A DNA stretch of 9,943 nt from Paracoccus sp. (in: a-proteobacteria) (GTDB lineage: Bacteria > Pseudomonadota > Alphaproteobacteria > Rhodobacterales > Rhodobacteraceae). Below the pieces are notes generated by a model that was not told the DNA's origin, searched no databases, and saw only the letters and a program-made list of their open reading frames with translations. Positions 1 through 6,060 of this stretch are shown here, piece by piece; the first letter of the stretch is position 1, and the number at the start of each line of letters is the position of its first letter. The translations under genes were made by a program, and so were the position numbers. The stretch is taken from NCBI GenBank assembly GCA_018056045.1, contig JAGPGI010000070.1, positions 1-9,943 on the forward strand, in the 5' to 3' direction.

Positions 1-95
1 CGCAGGTGCCGGCCGCCAAAGCGGAACGGAAGCTGATAGGCGCGGTCGATCAGGCGGCCGCCGGCAGGCAGGCGGAAGGGTCCGGTCTGGGTCAT
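1..95 (-). CDS. soxA: Sarcosine oxidase subunit alpha, N-terminal fragment (runs off left edge)
   Basis: Only the first 31 codons are present, reading MTQTGPFRLPAGGRLIDRAY and then QLPFRFGGRHL. The pattern R-L-P-x-G-G-R-x-I-D-R followed by a short strand with F-x-F-x-G-R is the usual N-terminus of the alpha subunit of heterotetrameric sarcosine oxidase. In that family it leads into the ferredoxin-like 'Fer2_4' region that precedes the NAD- and folate-binding parts. Its ATG overlaps the TGA of soxD in an ATGA, so the two are translationally coupled, and soxD-soxA is the normal family order. The rest of the roughly 1000-residue protein, and presumably soxG, lie outside the window. The identification depends on context as much as on the short sequence. 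Confidence 0.85.
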   Translation of the reverse strand, partial: MTQTGPFRLPAGGRLIDRAYQLPFRFGGRHL

Positions 96-448
96 GCTTT
101 CGGGCTTTCGTCAGAGGCGTTTTGGGTCCAGTCGGGCTGCCAGCCCGGACGCGCGGCCTGAATGGCGGCGATGACCTCGGCGGGCGGATGGGAATTCTGC
201 GCCTTGTAGGTGGCGAATACCTGCAGCGTGGCGGTGTCGCGCGCGGCCAGAAACCACTTGCCGCAGCCGTAAGCATGGCGCCAGCGTTCGAAATGCACGC
301 CCTTGGGGTTCTTGCGGGCGAACAGATAGGCCTCGAACTCGGCATCGGTCGAGCCGGGGCCATAGCGTTTCAGATGCGCCTCGCCGCCCGGGGCCAGTTC
401 GGTTTCCTCGGCCTTGATGCCGCAATAGGGGCAGGTCAGGGTCAGCAT
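92..448 (-). CDS. soxD: Sarcosine oxidase subunit delta
   Basis: This 118-residue protein is the small zinc-binding subunit of heterotetrameric sarcosine oxidase, a cytoplasmic enzyme that demethylates sarcosine to glycine. Visible hallmarks are CPYCG at residues 6-10, the central stretch with YLFARKNPKG (about 41-50), and RWRHAYGCGKWF (about 55-66). Known delta subunits bind zinc through two N-terminal cysteines, a histidine and a later cysteine; Cys6, Cys9, His58 and Cys62 match that layout. The chain is somewhat longer than the usual roughly 100 residues because of a C-terminal tail (about 93-118). The start has a good AAGGAG site that overlaps the stop of the upstream TfoX-like gene, with only 4 nt between the genes. 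The stop overlaps the soxA start, so all three are probably on one transcript. Confidence 0.95.
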   Translation of the reverse strand: MLTLTCPYCGIKAEETELAPGGEAHLKRYGPGSTDAEFEAYLFARKNPKGVHFERWRHAYGCGKWFLAARDTATLQVFATYKAQNSHPPAEVIAAIQAARPGWQPDWTQNASDESPKA

Positions 449-452
449 TCGG

Positions 453-785
453 TCACTCCTTCGGCGGCAGGTCGCGCACGCAGTCCAGCGCCCAGCCGGT
501 CAGGCGGGCGCGCGTGGCGTCATCGGAAAGCTGGTCGTCATGCAGCCAGACATAGCCCGGCTTCGCCCGCCCGCCATGGGTCATGGGCGAGGTGCCCGGC
601 AGGGCCAGCGCATCGTCATTGCGGGGTTTGCCCACGCGATACATGGCGCGGCCCTGACGGGCGGCGCAGATCATGTTGCCATGGGTGAGAAAACACAGGC
701 CGCCGAACATCGGCTTTTCGGACAATCCGGGCAAATCGCCCAGATCGTCGCGCATGACCTCTTCCAGACCGGGATCGCGGGTCAT
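453..785 (-). CDS. TfoX N-terminal domain family protein
   Basis: A 110-residue protein of the TfoX/Sxy N-terminal domain family. The family signature is seen as an N-terminal helix (DPGLEEVMRDDLGDLPGL), then EKPMFGGLCFL at about residues 23-33, GNMICAARQG (36-45), a short strand region with MYRVGK, and the late GYVWLHDDQL segment. The length fits a stand-alone N-terminal domain without the C-terminal helix-hairpin-helix part of true competence regulators. Members of this short class are common in Alphaproteobacteria and have no settled function. It lies 4 nt upstream of soxD and is probably co-transcribed with the sox genes, which does not by itself make it part of the enzyme. The ribosome binding site is weak (a G-rich stretch only), and a strong hairpin lies just upstream. 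Confidence 0.85.
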   Translation of the reverse strand: MTRDPGLEEVMRDDLGDLPGLSEKPMFGGLCFLTHGNMICAARQGRAMYRVGKPRNDDALALPGTSPMTHGGRAKPGYVWLHDDQLSDDATRARLTGWALDCVRDLPPKE

Positions 786-878
786 GGCCGCGCCCCCGTC
801 CGGGCAGGACCCGAGGGGCGGGACGCCCCCCGGACCATTTGCACATGGGGACCGGCAAAAGCCGGCCCGATCGCAGCC
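786..878 (-). other. Intergenic gap with two hairpins between the Ala/Pro-rich gene and the TfoX-like gene
   Basis: This 93-bp gap inside the putative sox transcript has no coding potential of its own. It contains two inverted repeats. One is at 811-833: 10 paired positions around a 3-nt loop, fully paired on the minus-strand transcript if one G-U pair is allowed. A smaller one is at 852-865: five GC-rich pairs around a four-base loop that reads TTTT on the minus strand. Neither is followed by a T-run, so neither looks like a standard intrinsic terminator. They may slow decay or reduce read-through, but that is inference. Confidence 0.45.
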
Positions 879-1217
879 TTAGTTGGTGGCCGGAGCGGCA
901 GGCGCGGCGTCAGCGGGCGCGGCGTCAGCCGGGGCAGCGTCAGTCGGAGCAGCCGGGGCAGCGTCAGCCGGAGCGGCATCAGCCGGAGCATCGGCAGCCG
1001 GAGCGGTCTCAGCCGCCGGAGCAGCGGGCTCGACGCTGACAGCGCCTGCGGTCGAATCGGCCGGGGCCGGGGCCGGCGCAGTTGCGGCGGGCGCGGCGTC
1101 GGGGGCAGGTGCCTCATCGGGTGCGGTGCCCGAGGACACGAACCAGTAGACGATGGCAAGCACGACGACGACGGCGCCGATGATGAGCCCGAGATTGCTC
1201 TTGTTCTGTTCGGCCAT
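879..1217 (-). CDS. Small membrane-anchored Ala/Pro-rich protein of unknown function
   Basis: I do not recognise this 112-residue protein. It has a short polar start (MAEQNKSN), one clear hydrophobic segment (about 9-27, LGLIIGAVVVVLAIVYWFV), and then a low-complexity tail to the end made mostly of Ala, Pro and Asp. The tail includes repeated DAAPA units (about 80-109). The topology suggests a cytoplasmic N-terminus, one transmembrane anchor and an unstructured tail outside the membrane. No catalytic motif is visible. The start is well supported: AAGGAG lies 8-9 nt upstream of the ATG, and a membrane segment follows directly. The stop is TAA, rarer in this GC-rich DNA. The gene sits 157 bp after soxB and 93 bp before the TfoX-like gene. 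A real gene is more likely than a shadow because of the ribosome site and the coherent protein architecture. Confidence 0.7.
   Translation of the reverse strand: MAEQNKSNLGLIIGAVVVVLAIVYWFVSSGTAPDEAPAPDAAPAATAPAPAPADSTAGAVSVEPAAPAAETAPAADAPADAAPADAAPAAPTDAAPADAAPADAAPAAPATN
898..1010. repeat. Degenerate 15-bp tandem repeat coding for Ala/Asp/Pro units
   Basis: The DNA repeats a core of the form GCGTCAGCCGGAGCA with substitutions, in register with five-codon DAAPA units of the overlapping minus-strand gene. Copies are imperfect, and some are shortened or lengthened by whole codons (for example AAPT and AAPA inserts). This suggests growth by slippage or unequal exchange that has been kept in frame. 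The limits are approximate because the repeat fades into general Ala/Pro-rich sequence. Confidence 0.6.
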
Positions 1218-1317
1218 GAAGAAAACTCCTTGGTCATGGTGATACTCTCGATCAATTCACAACCAGCGAAAGAGTTTCCTCGCCCGTGCAGAAATCGCTC
1301 TGCCGCAGGTGCAAACT

Positions 1318-1364
1318 GGGCGGGAAGCGGCCCAAATGCCACAGCCTCCGGCAGGTTCCCGCCC
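1318..1364 (-). other. Inverted repeat downstream of soxB (possible attenuator or processing hairpin)
   Basis: GGGCGGGAA at 1318-1326 is exactly complementary to TTCCCGCCC at 1356-1364. The loop between them is 29 nt and contains a smaller TGCC/GGCA pairing. The repeat begins 11 nt after the soxB stop when read on the minus strand. No T-run follows, so it is not a textbook intrinsic terminator. It could stabilise the 3' end of a soxB message or partly reduce read-through into the next gene. The rest of the 1218-1374 gap holds only the ribosome site of the downstream gene, as far as I can see. Confidence 0.35.
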
Positions 1365-1374
1365 TTGTGCCACA

Positions 1375-2649
1375 TCAGTGCGCCACCCCCGCGGCGACGC
1401 TTTCGTCGATGAAACGCCCCTCGATAAAGCGATTCAGGCCGAATTCGGCGGCCAGCGGGCCGGGCTGGCCCTTGGCCACCAGCTCTGCCATCGCCCAGCC
1501 CGAGCCGGGGATCGCCTTGAAGCCGCCGGTGCCCCAGCCGCAATTGACGAAGATATTGCCCACCGGCGTCGAGGACAGGATCGGCGAGCGGTCGCCGGTC
1601 ATGTCGACGATGCCGCCCCATTGCCGCAGCATCTTCAGCCGCGACAGCATGGGGAAGGTCTCGACCAGCGCGCGAACGGTTTCCTCGACATGGTGCCAGC
1701 TGCCGCGCTGGGTATAGTTGTTGAAGCCGTCGGTGCCGCCGCCGATCACCATCTCGCCCTTGTCGGATTGCGACAGATAGCCGTGGACGGTGTTGGCCAT
1801 GATGACCAGATCGCAGCAGGGCTTGATCGGCTCGCTGACCAGCGCCTGCAGCGCCAGCGATTCGATGGGCAGCCGGAAGCCGGCCATCTCCGCCAGGACC
1901 GAGCTGTGGCCGGCCGCGATCAGCGCCAGCTTGTCGCATTCGATCCGCCCCTTGCCGGTATTGACCGCGACGACCTTGCCACCCGCCGTCTCGATCCCCG
2001 TGACCTCGCAATTCTGGATGATGTCCATGCCCATGGCGCTGCAGGCCCGCGCATAGCCCCAGGCCACGGCGTCATGGCGCGCGGTGCCGCCGCGTTCCTG
2101 ATAAAGCCCGCCCAGAACCGGATAGCGCGGCCCGTCGATATTGATGATCGGCAGCATGTCCTTGATGCGCTTGGGGCTGACCCATTCGGTCGCCACGCCC
2201 TGCAGCTGGTTGGCGATGACGGTCCGGCGATAGCCGCGCACCTCATGTTCGGTCTGCGCCAGCATCAGCAGGCCGCGCGGGCTGAACATGATGTTGTAGT
2301 TCAGGTCCTGCGACAGGTTTTCGTAAAGCTTCAGCGCCTTGTCATAGATCGCCGCCGAGGGGTCCTGCAGGTAATTGCTGCGGATGATGGTGGTGTTGCG
2401 CCCGGTATTGCCGCCGCCCAGCCAGCCCTTTTCGATCACCGCGACATCGGTGATGCCGAAATTCCGGCCCAGATAATAGGCGGTCGCCAGACCATGCCCG
2501 CCGGCGCCGACGATGATGACCTGATATTTCTTCTTCGGCGTCGGGCTGGTCCATGCGCGTTTCCAGCCGGTATGCAGGCGCATCGCCTCGCGCGCGATGG
2601 CAAAGACGGAATAACGGCCGGTGCCGGTGCTGGGGGAAGGGGCGGACAT
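1375..2649 (-). CDS. soxB: Sarcosine oxidase subunit beta, FAD/FMN-binding
   Basis: The 424-residue beta subunit carries the sarcosine oxidation site of the heterotetrameric enzyme. It passes electrons from FAD to a covalent FMN that reacts with oxygen to give hydrogen peroxide. The dinucleotide-binding motif VIIVGAGGHGLATAYYL is at about residues 44-60, followed by VIEKGWLGGGNTGRNTTIIRSNYL, typical of the DAO-fold family. ARHDAVAWG places His192 where the FMN-linked histidine (His173 of characterised enzymes) is expected; the 19-residue offset equals the extra N-terminal length. The C-terminal GWGTGGFKAIPGSGWAMAEL also fits. I chose the ATG at 2649 because AAGAGG lies 7 nt upstream and MSAPSP begins the conserved part. 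An in-frame ATG at 2730 would add 27 residues without family character. The promoter should lie in the divergent region shared with ccmI. Confidence 0.96.
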   Translation of the reverse strand: MSAPSPSTGTGRYSVFAIAREAMRLHTGWKRAWTSPTPKKKYQVIIVGAGGHGLATAYYLGRNFGITDVAVIEKGWLGGGNTGRNTTIIRSNYLQDPSAAIYDKALKLYENLSQDLNYNIMFSPRGLLMLAQTEHEVRGYRRTVIANQLQGVATEWVSPKRIKDMLPIINIDGPRYPVLGGLYQERGGTARHDAVAWGYARACSAMGMDIIQNCEVTGIETAGGKVVAVNTGKGRIECDKLALIAAGHSSVLAEMAGFRLPIESLALQALVSEPIKPCCDLVIMANTVHGYLSQSDKGEMVIGGGTDGFNNYTQRGSWHHVEETVRALVETFPMLSRLKMLRQWGGIVDMTGDRSPILSSTPVGNIFVNCGWGTGGFKAIPGSGWAMAELVAKGQPGPLAAEFGLNRFIEGRFIDESVAAGVAH

Positions 2650-2855
2650 GGCGAAACCTCTTGCGACTCGGGCCCTTGCAGAGTGAAGCGCCCACGCCCC
2701 TGGGACAAGACGCTCATGCGACGCGGCCATGGTCCGATTGCGTCATAATCGGGCGCATATCTCCCGCATGACCCTCGTCCATTTGTCGCAGGGGTTTGAC
2801 TTTTTATATGCGGCCAAAACCGTTATCACACCCGCGGACGCAATCGGGGAATGTG
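2650..2855. promoter_or_regulatory. Divergent intergenic region between soxB and ccmI
   Basis: This 206-bp gap holds the starts of two divergent genes and no convincing gene of its own. It contains an 11-bp perfect inverted repeat (CCGATTGCGTC at 2734-2744 and GACGCAATCGG at 2837-2847). A third copy of the AATCGG core is at 2747-2752 and forms a tighter palindrome with the first (6-bp arms, 7-bp spacer). The right-hand part from about 2780 to 2830 is clearly richer in A/T and holds promoter-like hexamers for ccmI. No convincing -35/-10 pair was found for soxB. Confidence 0.6.
2783..2810 (+). promoter_or_regulatory. Candidate promoter for ccmI
   Basis: TTGTCG at 2783-2788 and TATATG at 2805-2810 are separated by 16 nt and lie in the only A/T-rich patch upstream of ccmI, so transcription would start near 2817. 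A second possible -35, TTGACT at 2796-2801, has no good -10 partner at the usual distance. The call rests on hexamer similarity only. Confidence 0.3.
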
Positions 2856-4121
2856 ATGTTCTGGATCATCTGCGCGGCCTTGGCCGGGGTCGTCGCCATC
2901 GCCATCGCGGCGCCGCTTTTGCGGCGTCAGCGCGCCGCCGGCGCCGAGCCTGCCGCCGCCTTCGATCTGCGGGTCTATCGCGACCAGCTGCGCGAGGTCG
3001 AGCGCGACCTTGAGCGCGGCGTGATCGAGGCCTCGGACGCGGAACGCCTGCGGGTCGAGATCGGCCGCAAGGTGCTGGCAGCCGACCGCGCGCTGGAACG
3101 CGAGACCAGCGCCCGGCGCGCCCCCGGCGGCATCATCGCCATTGCCGTGCTGGTGGTGCTGATCGCCGGGGCGGTTGCGCTTTATGTCGATATGGGCGCG
3201 CCCGAACGCAGTGATGAGCCGATCGCGCGGCGCATTGCCAATGCGCAGGCGATCTATGACCAGCGTCCGACCCAGGCCGAGGCCGAGGCCATCGCCCCGA
3301 AACCCAAGCCGCCGGAAAACGATCCCGAATATGACCAGTATGTGGCGCTGGTGGACAAGCTGCGCGCCGCCGTGGCCCAGAATCCCGACGATCCGCGCGG
3401 GCTGGAGCTGCTTGCCCAGCACGAGCGGGGCCTGGGCAATTTCGTCGCCGCGAAAGAGGCGCAGGCCCGGCTGATCCGGGTCCGCGGCGATCAGGCCAGC
3501 GAACAGGACTGGAGCCGGCTGACAGATCTGACTGTCGAGGCCGCCGGCGGGCTGATCACCGCCGAGGGCGAGGACGCCGTTGCCCGCACGCTGGCGCTGA
3601 ACCCGCACAGCCCGCAGGCGCGCTATTACGCCGGGCTCTTGCAGATCCAGAGCGGCCGCCCCGACCGCGCCTTTCCGCTTTGGGCCGAATTGCTCGAGGA
3701 AGGCCCGCCCGACGCGCCATGGCTGCAACCGATCCGCTATATCATCAGCGATCTGGCATGGTTCGCGGGCAACCCCGACTATACCCCGCCCGAAGCGGCG
3801 GGCGCAGCGAATGGCGCGATGCCCACCCCCGGCATGCCCGCCCTGCCCGGCCCGGACGCGGATGCCATGGCGGCGGCGGGCGAAATGACGCCCGAGGAAC
3901 GCCAGCAGATGATCGACGGCATGGTCAAGGGGCTTGAGGACCGGCTGGCCACGCAGGGCGGATCGCCCGAGGAATGGGCGCGGCTGATCGGCGCGCTGGC
4001 CGTCAAGGGCGAGCGCGACCACGCGCAGGAAATCCTGACCGAGGCGCGCAGCAAGTTCGCCGCCGATCCGCAGGCGCTGGTGGTGATCGACGGCGCCGCC
4101 GGACAGGCAGGCCTGCAATGA
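2856..4121 (+). CDS. ccmI: Cytochrome c-type biogenesis protein CcmI
   Basis: CcmI is the membrane-bound apocytochrome c chaperone that hands substrate to the CcmF/CcmH haem ligation complex in System I cytochrome c maturation. This 421-residue protein shows the full layout. It has a first membrane segment (about 1-22), a cytoplasmic loop with an amphipathic helix ([18 protein letters not shown], about 40-57), a second membrane segment (about 92-111), and a periplasmic part with TPR-like helices (about 175-300) that continue to the C-terminus. A Pro/Gly/Ala-rich linker around 330-350 separates the last TPR-like part ([23 protein letters not shown]). I chose the ATG at 2856 because it starts with the first membrane segment and follows GGGGA. 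An in-frame ATG at 2796 lies within promoter-like sequence and adds a charged, unconserved leader. The gene overlaps ruvX by ATGA. Confidence 0.93.
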   Translation: MFWIICAALAGVVAIAIAAPLLRRQRAAGAEPAAAFDLRVYRDQLREVERDLERGVIEASDAERLRVEIGRKVLAADRALERETSARRAPGGIIAIAVLVVLIAGAVALYVDMGAPERSDEPIARRIANAQAIYDQRPTQAEAEAIAPKPKPPENDPEYDQYVALVDKLRAAVAQNPDDPRGLELLAQHERGLGNFVAAKEAQARLIRVRGDQASEQDWSRLTDLTVEAAGGLITAEGEDAVARTLALNPHSPQARYYAGLLQIQSGRPDRAFPLWAELLEEGPPDAPWLQPIRYIISDLAWFAGNPDYTPPEAAGAANGAMPTPGMPALPGPDADAMAAAGEMTPEERQQMIDGMVKGLEDRLATQGGSPEEWARLIGALAVKGERDHAQEILTEARSKFAADPQALVVIDGAAGQAGLQ

Positions 4122-4585
4122 TCTGCGCCGCGATCGAGGATTTCGCCGCCGCCCTGCCTCGCGCCGGCGCCATCGCCGGGCTGGATCTGGGCACCAAGAC
4201 CATCGGCGTCGCGGTCAGCGACGGGCTGCGTGGCGTCGCCTCGCCCCTGACGGTGATCCGGCGCACCAAATTCACCACCGATGCCGAGGCACTGCTGAAG
4301 ATCGTCGCCGACCGGGCGCTGGTCGGGCTGGTCCTTGGCCTGCCGCGCAACATGGACGGCAGCGAGGGGCCGCGGGCGCAATCGACCCGCGCATTCGCCC
4401 GCAATCTGGAACGGCTGACGCCCTTGCCGATCAGCTTCTGGGACGAGCGCCTGTCCACCGTCGCCGCCGAACGCGCGCTGCTGGAGGGCGACACCTCGCG
4501 CAAGCGCAGGGCCGAGGTCATCGATCAGGTCGCGGCGGGCTATATCCTGCAGGGCGCGCTGGATCGGTTGCGTTTCATCGGATGA
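4118..4585 (+). CDS. ruvX: RuvX/YqgF family pre-16S rRNA nuclease (putative Holliday junction resolvase)
   Basis: This 155-residue RNase H-fold protein belongs to the nearly universal YqgF/RuvX family, linked to maturation of the 16S rRNA 5' end and, from structure, to Holliday junction resolution. The first catalytic strand reads [16 protein letters not shown] (about 20-35), with Asp23 as the expected metal ligand. [14 protein letters not shown] (about 73-86), the [11 protein letters not shown] segment (about 109-119) and the closing motif [16 protein letters not shown] (about 130-145) supply the remaining family motifs and acidic residues. The length is normal. The start overlaps the ccmI stop by ATGA and its own stop overlaps the next gene in the same way, so the three genes form one translationally coupled unit. 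Confidence 0.93.
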   Translation: MICAAIEDFAAALPRAGAIAGLDLGTKTIGVAVSDGLRGVASPLTVIRRTKFTTDAEALLKIVADRALVGLVLGLPRNMDGSEGPRAQSTRAFARNLERLTPLPISFWDERLSTVAAERALLEGDTSRKRRAEVIDQVAAGYILQGALDRLRFIG

Positions 4586-4767
4586 CCGAGGCCAGTTCCG
4601 CCGCCAGCCCTTGCGTCGGCACCTGCCGGATCGAGCCGGCCAGCCGGCTTTGCGCCGGCTGCCTGCGCAATCTGGATGAAATCACGCAATGGCGCAGCAT
4701 GACCACGGTCGAGCGGCAGGCGGTCAACGCCGCCTTGCCCGCCCGCAGGCTGGCGGCTCAGTCCTGA
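4582..4767 (+). CDS. DUF1289 domain-containing small protein
   Basis: A 61-residue protein with the DUF1289 signature: [29 protein letters not shown] at about residues 9-37, with Cys11, Cys15, Cys24 and Cys27. The spacing suggests metal binding, though this has not been shown for the family as far as I know. A conserved Trp ends the motif, and a short helix with Arg-rich tail follows. It is the last gene of the ccmI-ruvX unit, starting in an ATGA overlap with ruvX. Its 3' end overlaps the convergent cbpM-like gene by 10 bp. Its function is unknown. Confidence 0.88.
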   Translation: MTEASSAASPCVGTCRIEPASRLCAGCLRNLDEITQWRSMTTVERQAVNAALPARRLAAQS

Positions 4768-5111
4768 CGGACGCCGATCCGCACCTCGCGGATCACGGTT
4801 TTCAGCCGGATGCGGGTCTCGGCCGGTTCGCGCGCCACCGCGTCCAGCATCGCCCGCATGTCGCCGCGCAGCCCGTGCAGCTGATCGACCAGCGACATGA
4901 CCAGCGCCAGCGCCTCTTCGTCGAGGTGATAGCCCTCGGACAGGTCGACGACGAGGCTCAGCCGCGCAAGGTCCAGCTCGCGAAACAGCGGCCCGGTCGA
5001 TGATTGCACCGGCACGACGACGCCGGCGCGGATATAACGCTGAAGCTGCTCCGCATCGAGGTCCTCGACCACCGAGAGCGTCTCGGTCAGGGTGTAATGG
5101 CGCTGGGTCAT
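4758..5111 (-). CDS. cbpM: CbpM-like chaperone modulator
   Basis: This 117-residue protein resembles CbpM, the partner that binds the J-domain of CbpA and inhibits its co-chaperone activity. The N-terminal part (about 5-60) reads like the MerR-type fold used by this family (YTLTETLSVVEDLDAEQLQRYIRAGVVVPV, then FRELDLARLSLVVDLSEGYHLDEEALALVMSLVDQL). A helical region with basic residues ends the chain. It has no DNA-binding specificity motif that I can identify. The start overlaps the stop of the DnaJ-type gene in ATGA, matching the cbpA-cbpM order of other bacteria, and this context is the main reason for the specific name. The C-terminus overlaps the convergent DUF1289 gene. Confidence 0.8.
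   Translation of the reverse strand: MTQRHYTLTETLSVVEDLDAEQLQRYIRAGVVVPVQSSTGPLFRELDLARLSLVVDLSEGYHLDEEALALVMSLVDQLHGLRGDMRAMLDAVAREPAETRIRLKTVIREVRIGVRQD
4776..4804 (+). terminator. Possible weak terminator of the ccmI-ruvX-DUF1289 unit
   Basis: GATCCGC at 4776-4782 and GCGGATC at 4788-4794 form a perfect 7-bp stem with a 5-nt loop, 8 nt after the DUF1289 stop. The stem is followed by ACGGTTTTCA, which gives a short T-run of four after four other bases. It lies inside the 3' coding end of the convergent cbpM-like gene. The T-run is short for an intrinsic terminator, so this is tentative. Confidence 0.35.
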
Positions 5112-6046
5112 TTTCCCTTCCTCGGATCATAGGCGTGGTTCTGACGCCAGGTTTCCATGAAATCTGCCAGATCGTCGTCAATTTTCGGCGGCATGACAAT
5201 CTTGAGCACGGCATGCTGATCACCGCGCTGGCCATTCGTGCCCTTGATGCCGCGACCCTTCAGCCGCAGCTTCTGGCCCGAGCTGGCGCCGCGCGGAATG
5301 TTCAGCATGACCGGGCCGTCGATGGTCGGCGTCTCGACCTTGCCGCCCAGCACCGCCTGATCAATGGTGATCGGCAGGGTAATTTCCAGGTCATTGCCAT
5401 CGCGCCGCCATTCGGGGTCGTCAGCGACGATCAGCGTCAGCAGCGCATCGCCCGGCTCGCCATCGCCATAACCGGCGCCGCCTTTGCCGCGCAGGCGGAT
5501 GACCTGTTCGTCATGGGCGCCCTCGGGGATCTTGACCTCGAGAACGGCGCCGTCGGGCATGGTGATCCGGGTCGAGCCACCGCGCGCGGCGGTCATGAAA
5601 TCGATCTCGAGCGTAAAGCGCTGATCGGGGCCGCGCATGTCAAAGCTGCGCGCGCCACGGAAACCGCCGCCGCCCATGCCCCCGCCCATGCCACCACCCA
5701 TGCCGCCACGCTGGCCGAACAGGTCCGAAAACACCCCCGACAGGTCGTCAAAACCCTGTTCCTGACGGTAAGGGCTGTCGCCGGCCTCGGCATATTCGCG
5801 GTAGTAATGGCGCTGCGGGCGTTCCTGCCCCGAGGCGTCGATTTCGCCCCGGTCGAATCGCGCCCTTTGTTCGGGGTCTTTCAGCAGATCATAGGCCGCC
5901 GAAGCCGCCTTGAAGCGCTCATGCGCCGCCGGGTCGGGGTTCAGGTCCGGGTGGTCGGTCTTGGCGATCTTGCGATAGGCCTTCTTGATCTCGTCCGCGC
6001 TGGCGCTTTTGGCCAGTCCCAATGCCTTATATGGATCATCGGCCAT
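5108..6046 (-). CDS. cbpA: DnaJ-domain co-chaperone of the CbpA type
   Basis: This 312-residue J-protein stimulates the ATPase of DnaK-type Hsp70 and delivers substrates to it. The J-domain spans about residues 4-67 with the essential His-Pro-Asp at 32-34. A Gly/Met-rich linker follows (about 112-130, repeats of GGGM). Two beta-rich substrate-binding domains then run from about 140 to 290 (RFTLEIDFMTAARGGSTRI; GDLLL-like strand; ITLPITIDQAVLGGKVETPT). There is no CxxCxGxG zinc-finger region, so it is a class B protein and not DnaJ itself. I chose the ATG at 6046, which is preceded by AAGGAAG at a good distance and begins with MADDPYKALG; an upstream ATG at 6079 lies inside the end of the ROK gene. 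Only 14 bp separate it from that gene's stop. No heat-shock-type promoter was evident. Confidence 0.92.
   Translation of the reverse strand: MADDPYKALGLAKSASADEIKKAYRKIAKTDHPDLNPDPAAHERFKAASAAYDLLKDPEQRARFDRGEIDASGQERPQRHYYREYAEAGDSPYRQEQGFDDLSGVFSDLFGQRGGMGGGMGGGMGGGGFRGARSFDMRGPDQRFTLEIDFMTAARGGSTRITMPDGAVLEVKIPEGAHDEQVIRLRGKGGAGYGDGEPGDALLTLIVADDPEWRRDGNDLEITLPITIDQAVLGGKVETPTIDGPVMLNIPRGASSGQKLRLKGRGIKGTNGQRGDQHAVLKIVMPPKIDDDLADFMETWRQNHAYDPRKGK
5670..5709. repeat. Short 12-bp tandem repeat in the Gly/Met linker of the J-protein
   Basis: Three to four copies of a 12-bp unit of the form CCCATGCCNCCN lie in tandem and encode GGGM units of the linker on the minus strand. The copies differ at third codon positions, so the array is probably not freshly expanded, though its length could vary between strains. 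Confidence 0.6.
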
Positions 6047-6060
6047 CGCCGGTCTTCCTT

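Noticed and set aside
898..1010. Possible CRISPR array because of regularly spaced repeats
   Set aside because: The units are contiguous 15-bp codon repeats without unique spacers and stay in frame with a coding sequence.
883..1149. Plus-strand Ala/Gly/Ser-rich frame opposite the unknown membrane protein
   Set aside because: It is the mirror of the repeat on the other strand; no ribosome site, signal peptide or membrane segment is seen, whereas the minus-strand gene has both a ribosome site and an anchor.
782..2011. Minus-strand 409-codon frame spanning part of soxB, the unknown gene and the following gap
   Set aside because: It is in a different frame from soxB and from the membrane-anchored protein, and its Arg/Pro/Leu-rich product has no domain. 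The two genes it crosses have better starts and coherent products.
1309..2748. Plus-strand open frame of 479 codons antisense to soxB
   Set aside because: It mirrors soxB, whose protein has clear family motifs. The antisense product is rich in Asp, His, Arg and Ala as expected for a GC-rich shadow frame, and shows no domain.
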